In this document: one piece after another, positions 35,743 through 44,029 of the stretch
How positions within the stretch are numbered: the stretch's first letter is position 1
Layout: each line of letters opens with the position of its first letter
NCBI GenBank assembly: GCA_016278485.1
Contig: JADQBT010000012.1
Coordinates: 1-64,000, forward strand
Origin: Halanaerobiales bacterium
Lineage (GTDB): Bacteria; Bacillota; Halanaerobiia; Halanaerobiales; Halanaerobiaceae
Length of the DNA: 64,000 nucleotides
Direction: 5' to 3'
The notes under the pieces: model-generated
The model's input: only the letters and a program-made list of their open reading frames with translations
The model's database searches: none
Told to the model about the DNA's origin: nothing
Translations under genes and position numbers: made by a program

Positions 35743-36489
35743 ATGATGATACCTTATGCTAGGAGAAATGCTATTCTTGAACTAATGCATTCTAAAGAAA
35801 TTATCTACTTAGATGAGATTCAGGAAAAGACAAATGTGTCTCTGGCAACAGTGAGAAGAGATTTGAAGACTCTTGAAGGAGAAGGACAGATTGAACTACT
35901 ATCTGGTGGGGCTGCTAAGTTAGTTGTAAATGTTGCTGAAAAATCGCTTGAAGAAAAACTAAATCTCAATAAAGAAGAAAAGGAAATGATAGGTTGTTAT
36001 GCAGCAACATTAATTGGCGATGGGCAATTTATATTTCTAGGGCCTGGTACTACCGAAAACCATATCATTAAACATCTTAAGGATAAAAATGTAACTGTTG
36101 TAACTAATGGTGCTTTTCATATTAATGAACTATTAAGATATAAAATAAACACAATCTTATTAGGAGGTAGTGTATTAACCGACATAGCAGTTCTTGTCGG
36201 GCCTGTAGCCATAAATCAAGTTGCTAATATGAACTTTGACAAATGTTTTATTGGAGCTTCAGGTATAACCTTTGACCAAGGGGTATCTACATCCAATATA
36301 GAAGTGGCAGAGATTAATAAAATTGCCATACGAAAATCTAAAGACATATATTTTATTGGAGATTCAACCAAAATTGGCCAGAACTCTAGATACACTTTTG
36401 CTCAAATTGAAGAAGAACATAAACTAATTACTACTAAAAAAGCTGATGTCAGTAGATTAGATTCTAAAAAAGTAATAATGGTAGATTAG
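35743..36489 (+). CDS. DeoR family transcriptional regulator
   Basis: The protein has 248 residues from ATG 35743 (GAGGCG RBS). The N-terminal DeoR helix-turn-helix (about 6-60) contains ILELMHSKEIIYLDEIQ and SLATVRRDLKTLEGEG. The DeoRC sensor domain follows, with FLGPGTTENHIIKHL (about 98-112), VVTNGAFHINELL and CFIGASGIT, the sugar-phosphate-binding pattern. Such regulators sense phosphorylated sugars. The gene directly precedes the methylthioribose-type import and degradation operon, so MTR-1-phosphate, MTRu-1-phosphate or a deoxy analogue is a reasonable effector (inference). Confidence 0.9.
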   Translation: MMIPYARRNAILELMHSKEIIYLDEIQEKTNVSLATVRRDLKTLEGEGQIELLSGGAAKLVVNVAEKSLEEKLNLNKEEKEMIGCYAATLIGDGQFIFLGPGTTENHIIKHLKDKNVTVVTNGAFHINELLRYKINTILLGGSVLTDIAVLVGPVAINQVANMNFDKCFIGASGITFDQGVSTSNIEVAEINKIAIRKSKDIYFIGDSTKIGQNSRYTFAQIEEEHKLITTKKADVSRLDSKKVIMVD

Positions 36490-36509
36490 ACCTGATAACA
36501 TAACTATTT

Positions 36510-36536
36510 AAGCTCGCTTTTGGCGGGCTTTTTTTA
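36510..36536 (+). terminator. Terminator after deoR-type gene
   Basis: AAGCTCGC and GCGGGCTT (one G-T pair) flank a short loop and are followed by seven T residues. Confidence 0.8.
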
Positions 36537-36628
36537 GTTAATAATTTTTTTAAATTTACAAATAAAACATAAAATTTGAAGTTATATGATTTTTATTGCA
36601 AAAATCAGTGAATAATATGATAATTTAT

Positions 36629-36657
36629 TGACTCTTTTAAAAAAATATGCTATTATT
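36629..36657 (+). promoter_or_regulatory. Sigma-A promoter of the sugar operon
   Basis: TTGACT (36629-36634), 17-bp spacer, TATTAT (36652-36657), about 50 bases before the binding-protein start. Confidence 0.75.
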
Positions 36658-36680
36658 TGATTATTAAATCTTTTAAAAAA
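36634..36680. promoter_or_regulatory. Two identical 14-bp repeats, probable DeoR operator
   Basis: TCTTTTAAAAAAAT occurs at 36634-36647 (in the promoter spacer) and again at 36667-36680 (just past the -10). The 33-bp period is about three helical turns, suiting cooperative repressor binding. The low sequence complexity means chance cannot be excluded. Confidence 0.5.
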
Positions 36681-36705
36681 ATTTACATAATGAGGAGAGG
36701 GTTAA

Positions 36706-37773
36706 ATGAAAAAGTTTTTGGTGGTTACATTATTATCATTTATGTTAGTAGCTTCACTATTTAGCGTAGTAAGTGCAAGTGGTACTATTCCAGAAGAGGT
36801 AAAAGATAAAACTTTGAGAATTGCATTAGTCAAAGAGTGGGGTACAGGTACTCATATGATAATGCATATCAATGGTACTAAGGCAGAAGCAGCAAGATAT
36901 GGTATTGATTTAAGTGTAATTGATGCTAATAATAACTTAGCAAAAATGTCAGATGCCATTGATAATGCTGTTACCAACAAGATGGATGCTATTTTGATTT
37001 CTCATGGTAAAGCTCCTGCTTTACATGACTCAGTAGTTAGGGCTTTAAAAGAAGGGATACCTGTTATTGTATTTGATAATGACTTTGATGTGCCTTATGA
37101 AATTCATCAGGGTAAATTAGTTTCTATTGACCAGTATGACCTAATGATGGGTTTGCTTTCACAGATGTCACTGGTTCAGGAATTAGATGGGGCTGGTAAT
37201 GTAGTTTATAACCGTGTGGCAAATGTACCACCAACTGATAAACGGCATAGAATTTGGGAGGGCGCTATTTTACCAACATATACTGGTATCAAGGTAGTAA
37301 ATACTATCGACATGGGTACAGACAATCCAATGCCTAAAGCCCAATCTGCATTAGAAACATTATTAACAACAAGAGATGACATCGATGCAGTGTATGCTGT
37401 TTGGGATGAATATGCTAAAGGTTTTTATAATGCAATAGTTGCGTCTGGAAAAGAAATTCCTCTTTATTCTGTAGATATTTCCGATCAAGACTTAGCCATG
37501 ATGCAAGAACATCCAGAAATCTGGAGGTCTTCAGCTGCTGTTGATCCAAGAGTAGTTGGACAAGTTCAAATTAGACTTGCTCTAAAAGCTATTGCCGGTG
37601 AAAAGATACCAAGATATTATTCTTTAGACCCTGTATTAGTTCATGTTGATGATTTACCATCCAAAGATGAAAAACGTGTTTCAATGTCTGATTTAGATGA
37701 ATACTATGATAATTGGGGTTCTACAAAGGCTTTCTTAGAAGATTGGATGCTAGAACTAGAAGCTAGCAAGTAA
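36706..37773 (+). CDS. Sugar ABC transporter substrate-binding protein (ribose type)
   Basis: The protein has 355 residues from ATG 36706 (GAGGAGAGGG RBS). The signal peptide is about 25 residues (LLSFMLVASLFSVVSA). The mature protein has the periplasmic-binding type-1 fold: LRIALVKEWGTGTH, DAILISHGKAPALHDSV near 91-107, PVIVFDNDFDVP near 118-129, and a DAVYAVWDEYAKGF hinge segment. It delivers a pentose-like sugar to the RbsA/RbsC-type importer encoded next. Because the operon encodes methylthioribose kinase and isomerase, the likely ligand is 5-methylthioribose or 5-deoxyribose. Confidence 0.9.
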   Translation: MKKFLVVTLLSFMLVASLFSVVSASGTIPEEVKDKTLRIALVKEWGTGTHMIMHINGTKAEAARYGIDLSVIDANNNLAKMSDAIDNAVTNKMDAILISHGKAPALHDSVVRALKEGIPVIVFDNDFDVPYEIHQGKLVSIDQYDLMMGLLSQMSLVQELDGAGNVVYNRVANVPPTDKRHRIWEGAILPTYTGIKVVNTIDMGTDNPMPKAQSALETLLTTRDDIDAVYAVWDEYAKGFYNAIVASGKEIPLYSVDISDQDLAMMQEHPEIWRSSAAVDPRVVGQVQIRLALKAIAGEKIPRYYSLDPVLVHVDDLPSKDEKRVSMSDLDEYYDNWGSTKAFLEDWMLELEASK

Positions 37774-37821
37774 TAAATATTAAACCAAATAATTAATAAG
37801 TTTATATAAAGATGTTTGAAA

Positions 37822-37863
37822 TTTATTATAGCTTGTTGACTTTTGTCAACAAGCTATAATAAA
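37822..37863. promoter_or_regulatory. Long perfect hairpin inside the import operon
   Basis: Two 19-base arms (TTTATTATAGCTTGTTGAC at 37822-37840 and its exact inverse at 37845-37863) flank a TTTT loop, followed by A residues rather than T. It sits between the binding protein and the ATPase gene. It probably stabilises the upstream message or partially terminates, giving excess binding protein. Confidence 0.75.
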
Positions 37864-37956
37864 ACTAATAAGGAATAATTTATAATATTATAAAATTAAC
37901 CGATTATATGTCATAACATAAACTAAGAATTTCAAATGTGTGGGGATGACTAAATT

Positions 37957-39462
37957 ATGTTAAAAATGAAAAGTATTACAAAGACTTTTCCGGGGGTTAA
38001 GGCATTAGATAATGTTGATTTTGAAGTGGAATTAGGAGAAATCCATGCCTTGATAGGTGCTAATGGTGCTGGGAAAAGTACTTTAATGAAAATATTGGCA
38101 GGTGCCTACGGGGGATATGAAGGGGATATATTTATTGATGATAATAAGATAACAATGAATAATCCCATTGAGGCTAAACATAATGGTATTGTAATTGTAT
38201 ATCAAGAAGTTGATACTGCACTCGTTCCACATCTAACTGTAGCTGAGAATATTATGATGGATTATATTGTAGATGGTAAAAATGATGTATTTATGAATTG
38301 GAAATATATTAGAAAACAGGCTAAACAGGAACTTGATGCTTTAGATCTGGATATTAATGTTAACTGTCTTGTCAGTGATCTAACTCTTTCTGAAAAACAG
38401 ATGGTTTTAATTGGGCGAGCAGTTTTTCATAAAGCTAAATATCTAATTTTAGATGAACCAACGGCCCCTTTAAGTATTGAAGAAACTGAAAAGCTGTTTG
38501 AAATTGTTAGAAAATTAAAGAATGATGGGATGAGCGTTATATTCATATCACATAGACTTGATGAAGTATTTAAAATCTGCGAAAAGATTACCGTTCTTAA
38601 AGATGGCAAGTATGTTGGTACATTTGCTACAAAGGAGATGACTATTGATAAGTCAGTAGAAAAAATGTTGGGCCGAAAACTTGAAAACTCTTATCCTAAG
38701 ATTAAAGTAGATATAAATGAAACATTACTAGAAGTAAAAGACTTTTCAGGAACTGGTGGCGTTAATAATGTTAATTTAAATGTTAGGTCTGGAGAAATTG
38801 TAGGCTTAGCAGGATTAGTTGGCGGTGGTAAGACTGAATTATGTAAGTTGCTATTTGGTGAAGGCAATATTTTACAAGGTGAAATTAAATTAAAAGGTAA
38901 AGGATTTAAACCTAAAACACCAGCTGATGCTGTACAGATGGGTTTGGCACTAGTACCTGAAGAGCGAAGAAAAGAAGGTATTTTGGTAAATGAATCAGTA
39001 GAAACCAACCTAACTTTGCCGACATTAGACAAATACTGTAAGCGTAGTTTTATGCAGAAAGGCAAAATTAAAAAAGCATCAGTAGAAAGCATAGATAAAG
39101 TTGGTATTAAAACACCGAGTGAAAAACAGTTGATTGCCAATTTAAGTGGTGGTAATCAGCAGAAGGTTGCCATAGGTAAGTGGTTTTTGTCAGATGCAGA
39201 AGTCTTTATATTTGATGAACCTACTAAAGGTGTTGATGTGGGCTCTAAAGCAGAGATTTATGAATTAATAGGAGAATTGGTAGCTCAGGGTAAAGGGATT
39301 ATCTATGCATCTTGTGAATTTAATGAAATTCTTGGATTAACAGATAGAGTATATGTTATGTACAATGGTACGGTAGTTAAGGAACTAATTTCTGAGGAAA
39401 CAACTGAAGAAGAACTACTTTACTATTCTGCAGGAGGTGCGCTAAATGAAAAACAAAACTAA
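37957..39462 (+). CDS. Sugar ABC transporter ATP-binding protein, RbsA type
   Basis: The 501-residue protein has two fused nucleotide-binding domains. The first has Walker A GANGAGKST (about 32-40), signature-like LTLSEKQM and Walker B YLILDEPTAPL. The second has the degenerate GLVGGGKTE (about 288-296), then LSGGNQQK (about 397-404) and Walker B VFIFDEPTKGVD (about 416-427). This two-domain pattern, with a degenerate second Walker A, is normal for RbsA/MglA/XylG importers. It overlaps the permease gene by 17 bases. Confidence 0.93.
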   Translation: MLKMKSITKTFPGVKALDNVDFEVELGEIHALIGANGAGKSTLMKILAGAYGGYEGDIFIDDNKITMNNPIEAKHNGIVIVYQEVDTALVPHLTVAENIMMDYIVDGKNDVFMNWKYIRKQAKQELDALDLDINVNCLVSDLTLSEKQMVLIGRAVFHKAKYLILDEPTAPLSIEETEKLFEIVRKLKNDGMSVIFISHRLDEVFKICEKITVLKDGKYVGTFATKEMTIDKSVEKMLGRKLENSYPKIKVDINETLLEVKDFSGTGGVNNVNLNVRSGEIVGLAGLVGGGKTELCKLLFGEGNILQGEIKLKGKGFKPKTPADAVQMGLALVPEERRKEGILVNESVETNLTLPTLDKYCKRSFMQKGKIKKASVESIDKVGIKTPSEKQLIANLSGGNQQKVAIGKWFLSDAEVFIFDEPTKGVDVGSKAEIYELIGELVAQGKGIIYASCEFNEILGLTDRVYVMYNGTVVKELISEETTEEELLYYSAGGALNEKQN

Positions 39463-40447
39463 GAAAAAACAATTTGATTTATTTAAAATTTTATATAAAT
39501 ATGGCACAATAATGGTGATTATAGCAGCAATTCTGTTTTTTGCAATTGCCTTAGATAACTTTTTTAATTTTAATAACATTACTAATATTTTTAGGTCTGT
39601 TTCTATAGTGGCCTTAATTGCATTAGCAATTACCATCTCGCTTACTATTGATGGCTTTGACCTATCTGCAGCAACAATAGCTGGTTTCTCTTCTGTAATT
39701 GCAGCTAAGTTTATGGTCGTCTGGGAACTAGGACCAGTTCCCGCAATTATTATACCGCTTGTTGTAGGGGTATTGATTGGTTGTATTAATGCATTTTTAA
39801 TAATTAAAATGAATATTCCTGATATGTTAACAACACTTTCGATGATGTTTCTTTTAACTGGGGTTTCGATCACATTCCAGCAAGGGTCAGCTATTTATAA
39901 TTTTATGCCCTTACCAAATAATGGTGGTATTGCTTCTGGGACTATGCATGAAGCCTTTTTATATCTCGGGCAGGGTGAATTATTTGGTATTCCTGTTCCA
40001 GTAATCATCATGCTTTCAGTTGCAACTTTAGCCCATATATTTTTAAACCATACTAAATATGGAAGGTATTTATACATGATAGGTGGTAATCAGGAAGCTG
40101 CTAAACTGTCAGGTATATCTATTAATAAATATAAATTAATCGCCTATATGATTTCTGGTTTGATTGCAGCAATCGGTGGGCTTGTTTTAGGGGCAAGACT
40201 AGGTTCAGGTGAAGTTGATGCAGGTGGACCGTATCTAATGGATGCTGTAGCTGCTTCATTTATTGGCTTTTCTATCTTTGGTATCGGTAAACCAAATGCA
40301 TTTGGTACTTTACTGGGTGCCTTGTTAATGGGTATTTTATTAAATGGTTTGGTTATGATGAACTTCCCTTATTACTCACAGGATATTGTAAAAGGTTTTG
40401 TATTAATTGTAGCGTTAAGCCTTACATATTACAAACAAATGAGATAA
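39446..40447 (+). CDS. Sugar ABC transporter permease, RbsC type
   Basis: The protein has 333 residues from ATG 39446, overlapping the ATPase gene by 17 bases (GGAGGTG RBS inside that gene). About nine to ten hydrophobic segments are seen. The RbsC family blocks are present: SLTIDGFDLSAATIAGFSS near 70-88, HTKYGRYLYMIGGNQEAAKLSGI near 198-220 in two parts, and GLIAAIGGLVLGARLGSG near 234-251. It is the membrane channel of the pentose-type importer. Confidence 0.92.
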   Translation: MKNKTKKKQFDLFKILYKYGTIMVIIAAILFFAIALDNFFNFNNITNIFRSVSIVALIALAITISLTIDGFDLSAATIAGFSSVIAAKFMVVWELGPVPAIIIPLVVGVLIGCINAFLIIKMNIPDMLTTLSMMFLLTGVSITFQQGSAIYNFMPLPNNGGIASGTMHEAFLYLGQGELFGIPVPVIIMLSVATLAHIFLNHTKYGRYLYMIGGNQEAAKLSGISINKYKLIAYMISGLIAAIGGLVLGARLGSGEVDAGGPYLMDAVAASFIGFSIFGIGKPNAFGTLLGALLMGILLNGLVMMNFPYYSQDIVKGFVLIVALSLTYYKQMR

Positions 40448-40499
40448 TAAGGTGTTTTGATAAATAATTTAACTAGATAAGAAAGAGGAGGAGTTTTAA

Positions 40500-41546
40500 A
40501 TGACTATGTCTGTTGTTCCAGCTAAATTAAATGAAAGTAAGGATAAACTTGTACTTATTGACCAGACTTTAATTCCAAATGAGGAAAAATTTCTGGAATT
40601 AGATGAAGCAGAAGATGTTTGGGAGGCAATAAAAAAATTAAGGGTAAGAGGTGCTCCCGCGATAGGTATTGCTGCTGCATATGGGCTTTATGTCTGCAGT
40701 TTGAAATCTGAAGCAACAACTGTTAAGGATTTCAAAAAAGATTTTGAAGAAATTAGAAATTATCTTGCAACATCAAGACCGACTGCTGTTAATTTGTTCT
40801 GGGCTCTCGATAGAATGACAAAAAGATTTGAAAAAGAGGAAAATATGAGTCTTGCTGAAGTAAAAGAAGCTTTACTTGATGAGAGTGAAAAAATATTTAG
40901 AGAAGACCAAGCCATGGGTAAGGCAATTGGTAAACACGGCTTAACTTTATTAAAACCGGGAATGGGTCTGTTAACTCACTGTAATGCTGGTGGAATTGCA
41001 ACATCTGGTTATGGAACTGCATTAGCGCCAATGTATTTGGGAGATGAGAAGGGTTATGATTTTAAAGTTTATGCAGATGAAACTAGACCATTATTACAGG
41101 GTTCAAGGTTAACAGCATATGAACTGGATAAGGCCGGGATTGATGTAACTGTTATCTGTGATGATATGGCTTCACAGGTAATGAAAGAAGGAAAAATCGA
41201 TGCAGTTCTGGTTGGCTGTGATCGGGTAGCTGCTAATGGTGATGCTGCAAATAAAATAGGTACCTCTGGGGTAGCAATTTTGGCTAAAGAATATGGTATT
41301 CCAATGTATGTGTTGGGACCGACTTCAACTATTGATATGGATACACCGACAGGTGATGATATCGAAATTGAACTACGTGATGAAGAGGAAATTGGTAACG
41401 GATTTGGCAGAAGAACAGCTCCAAAAGGTGTTAAAGCCTATAATCCTGCGTTTGATGTTACAGATGCTAAATATATAACTGCTATTATTACTGAAAAAGG
41501 TGTTATTAAGCCTCCTTATAAAGAGAATATAAAAGAATTATTTTAA
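40500..41546 (+). CDS. mtnA: S-methyl-5-thioribose-1-phosphate isomerase
   Basis: The protein has 348 residues from ATG 40500 (GAGGAGG RBS). The family block KLRVRGAPAIGIAAAYGLY lies near 46-64. The catalytic cysteine is in LLTHCNAGGIATSGYGTALAP (C near 161) and the catalytic aspartate is in VGCDRVAANGDAANKIGT (D near 241). It converts methylthioribose-1-phosphate to methylthioribulose-1-phosphate. The close relative DrdI does the same with 5-deoxyribose-1-phosphate, and the sequence alone does not separate the two. The next steps of the classic methionine salvage pathway (mtnB, C, D, W, X) are absent here. Confidence 0.93.
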   Translation: MTMSVVPAKLNESKDKLVLIDQTLIPNEEKFLELDEAEDVWEAIKKLRVRGAPAIGIAAAYGLYVCSLKSEATTVKDFKKDFEEIRNYLATSRPTAVNLFWALDRMTKRFEKEENMSLAEVKEALLDESEKIFREDQAMGKAIGKHGLTLLKPGMGLLTHCNAGGIATSGYGTALAPMYLGDEKGYDFKVYADETRPLLQGSRLTAYELDKAGIDVTVICDDMASQVMKEGKIDAVLVGCDRVAANGDAANKIGTSGVAILAKEYGIPMYVLGPTSTIDMDTPTGDDIEIELRDEEEIGNGFGRRTAPKGVKAYNPAFDVTDAKYITAIITEKGVIKPPYKENIKELF

Positions 41547-41598
41547 TAAAGAAGAAATTAGTATATATGGTGTAAATAAAAGATAAAAGATCAAGAAG

Positions 41599-42741
41599 GT
41601 GGTGGATATAATTAAGGGTAAAGAGCTAAATATATTAGCTGTTGGCGATCCAGCTGTCTATGGATATGTTGATAAAAAAAATGACACATTGGAGCAATTT
41701 ACAAAACAAACAGGAATTGCAGTAAACTTTGAAATCATAGAATGGTCTAAGTATTATCCAGCTTTATTGAAATCTTTTCAAGAATATAATTACGATATAG
41801 TTATGGTGGCTGGTCATTTATGGCTTCAGGAATTTGTTGAGAAAGGGTACCTGCAAACTTTAAATGGAAATTTTGGCGATGAATATGATTATCAAGATAT
41901 AATGCCATCTATTAGAAAGGAATTAGAGTTTCGTGGTGAAAAATATTTACTTCCATCTTTCTGTGATGGTCATATTTTAACCTATAGAAAATCACAGCTA
42001 ATAAAAGAGCCTGCAGAACTTATTTCAATTGATGAATTAATAGCAATTGTGAAAAACAATAAAGATGATAAAAAAAATGCTTTTGTGCAAAAGGCTCATC
42101 CTTCAGAAATATTTTTAGATTTTTTACCCTATTTGCGTAGTGAAGGTATAGATGCATTTACTAAAGATGGATTGCCGAGATTTAATAATAACGCAGGCTT
42201 AAATGCTCTGCAAAAATATATTGAAATGAAACAATATTGTGCCACTGATGTTAAAGATTATGGGAATGAAGAAGTATTAAATGCGATACAAAGAGATAAA
42301 TGTAAATTAGGAATTTCTTGGGGAGGTCAAATAGGTCAAATTATGAATAAAAACTGCATAAATCCAGATGATATTGAGTTTTCTTATCTGGAGACTTCCT
42401 GGAATACAACCTGGTCTTTTGCTATAAATCATTTATGCCCAAAGCCAGTTCAAGCAGAAATATTTTTAAAATATATTACTTCAAAAGAAATAGATAAAGC
42501 AGTAGGAGCCTATTGCGGAAACCCAAGCAGAAAGTCTAGTTTTTTAGCAGGAAAAGATGAGTTCAGATGGTATCCTGTTCTATACAAAATGTTAGAAAGG
42601 GCAGAGCCACTACCGCAGATGTCCAATACAGGTCAGATGATTGGTATTATTTCTGATGAGATAGTGAAAGCATATCAGGGTAATCTCAGTCCTAAAAAAG
42701 CTTTGGAAAATGCATATCAAAAAATATTATCATTAAAGTAA
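41599..42741 (+). CDS. Solute-binding-protein-like protein without signal peptide
   Basis: The protein has 380 residues from GTG 41599 (AAGAAGG RBS; GTG 41602 is equally possible). It has the fold pattern of family 1 extracellular sugar-binding proteins: LNILAVGDPAVYGYVDK, FEIIEWSKYYPALL, YDIVMVAGHLWLQEFVEKGYL, CKLGISWGGQIGQI and WNTTWSFAINH. The N-terminus starts directly with the first beta strand. No signal peptide or lipobox exists, and a TAA at 41584-41586 excludes a longer start. It is therefore predicted to stay in the cytosol, which is odd for this family. It lies between mtnA and mtnK in the same operon, so it may bind an intermediate or serve as a sensor. Confidence 0.8.
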   Translation: MVDIIKGKELNILAVGDPAVYGYVDKKNDTLEQFTKQTGIAVNFEIIEWSKYYPALLKSFQEYNYDIVMVAGHLWLQEFVEKGYLQTLNGNFGDEYDYQDIMPSIRKELEFRGEKYLLPSFCDGHILTYRKSQLIKEPAELISIDELIAIVKNNKDDKKNAFVQKAHPSEIFLDFLPYLRSEGIDAFTKDGLPRFNNNAGLNALQKYIEMKQYCATDVKDYGNEEVLNAIQRDKCKLGISWGGQIGQIMNKNCINPDDIEFSYLETSWNTTWSFAINHLCPKPVQAEIFLKYITSKEIDKAVGAYCGNPSRKSSFLAGKDEFRWYPVLYKMLERAEPLPQMSNTGQMIGIISDEIVKAYQGNLSPKKALENAYQKILSLK

Positions 42742-42775
42742 GTCTAATTATAGTTTGACAAGGAGGAAAGACCAA

Positions 42776-43990
42776 ATGAGTAATTACAGACCATTAACTG
42801 AGAGTGAAGCAGTAGAATATGTTAAGGGAATTAAAGGTTTATTTACTGGAAATATCGACCTGAAGAGTAAAGAGATTGGTGATGGAAACCTTAATCTTGT
42901 ATTTCATATTACTGATGAAAGTTCAGAGCAGGGTGTAATAATCAAACAAGCCCTGGACCATGTTAGAATTGTTGAAAGTTGGCCTTTAACCAAAGAAAGA
43001 GTTAGGTTTGAATCAAGTGCAATAGCAATTCAAGACAAACTAACCGATGGAATGGTACCAGAAATTTATAAGTATGATGAAGAGATGGCATTAGTTGTCA
43101 TGGAAGATCTAAGTCATATGGTTGTTATGCGTAAAGGTTTAATAGAAGGAATTAAGTATCCGCGATTTGCTGAACAGATTTCTACTTTCTTAAGTAAAAC
43201 TCTGTTTTATACATCTGACTTATATTTAGACCCTAAAGAGAAAAAAGAAAAAGTAAAAGAATTTATTAATCCAGAACTATGCGAAATAACAGAAGATCTG
43301 GTATTTACTGATCCATATTTTGATGCAGAATCTAATGATATTAATCCAGAGTTACTTCCATATTTAGAAGAAAAATTCTGGAATAAAAGTGAATTGCGCA
43401 AAGAAGTTACAATTTTAAAGGAAAAATTCATGACCAAGGCTCAGTCATTAATTCATGGTGATTTACATACTGGATCAATATTTATTGACCAGGAAGAGAT
43501 CAAGGTTTTTGACACCGAATTTGCTTTTTATGGGCCTAGTGGCTTTGATGTGGGGGCTGTCATTGGAAATTTAATCTTAAACTATGCTTCCTGGACTGGT
43601 AAGGATGTAACAGATGAATTTAAGAATGATTATAGAGAATATCTTTTAGAGACAATTAAAGATATCTGGAATAAATTCGAAGCCAAGTTTAGAGAACTTT
43701 GGGATAAGGATGCTCACGAAGTTTTAAAAACTGTTGCAGGTTATCAGGATAATTACATGGAGCGTTTGTTAAAAGATAGTATTGGTCTTGGTGGATGTAA
43801 GACAATGCGAAGATGTATTGGCCTGGCTCATGTTGAAGACCTTGATGGAATTGAGGATCTATCCAAAAGAGCAAAAGCCCAGATTTTTGCCCTTAAATTA
43901 GGAGAAGCAATGGTGACTCAGCGTGAAAACCTCACATCTATCGAGGATTTTATCGAAATCGTTAAAAATATTACTAGAAAAGAAGGGTAA
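42776..43990 (+). CDS. mtnK: S-methyl-5-thioribose kinase
   Basis: The protein has 404 residues from ATG 42776 (AAGGAGGAAAG RBS; an in-frame TTG 42755 precedes this site). It has the protein-kinase-like fold of MtnK: GDGNLNLVFHI near 37-47, VVMEDLSHMVVMRKGL near 105-120, the catalytic HGDLHTGSIF (about 226-235) and the metal-binding FDTEFAFYGPSGFD (about 245-258). It phosphorylates methylthioribose (or, as DrdK, 5-deoxyribose) at C1 with ATP. It supplies the substrate for the isomerase encoded upstream. Confidence 0.93.
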   Translation: MSNYRPLTESEAVEYVKGIKGLFTGNIDLKSKEIGDGNLNLVFHITDESSEQGVIIKQALDHVRIVESWPLTKERVRFESSAIAIQDKLTDGMVPEIYKYDEEMALVVMEDLSHMVVMRKGLIEGIKYPRFAEQISTFLSKTLFYTSDLYLDPKEKKEKVKEFINPELCEITEDLVFTDPYFDAESNDINPELLPYLEEKFWNKSELRKEVTILKEKFMTKAQSLIHGDLHTGSIFIDQEEIKVFDTEFAFYGPSGFDVGAVIGNLILNYASWTGKDVTDEFKNDYREYLLETIKDIWNKFEAKFRELWDKDAHEVLKTVAGYQDNYMERLLKDSIGLGGCKTMRRCIGLAHVEDLDGIEDLSKRAKAQIFALKLGEAMVTQRENLTSIEDFIEIVKNITRKEG

Positions 43991-44029
43991 ATAACGTCAC
44001 ATATATGGTAGTAAGGAAGGTGTGGGCTT

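Noticed and set aside
36541-36705. Riboswitch (for example SAM-type) before the sugar operon
   Set aside because: The leader is almost pure A/T with no conserved stem set; a promoter and repeats explain it better.
39442-39873. Minus-strand 143-codon frame opposite the permease gene
   Set aside because: It mirrors codon bias of the RbsC-type gene, which has clear family motifs on the plus strand.
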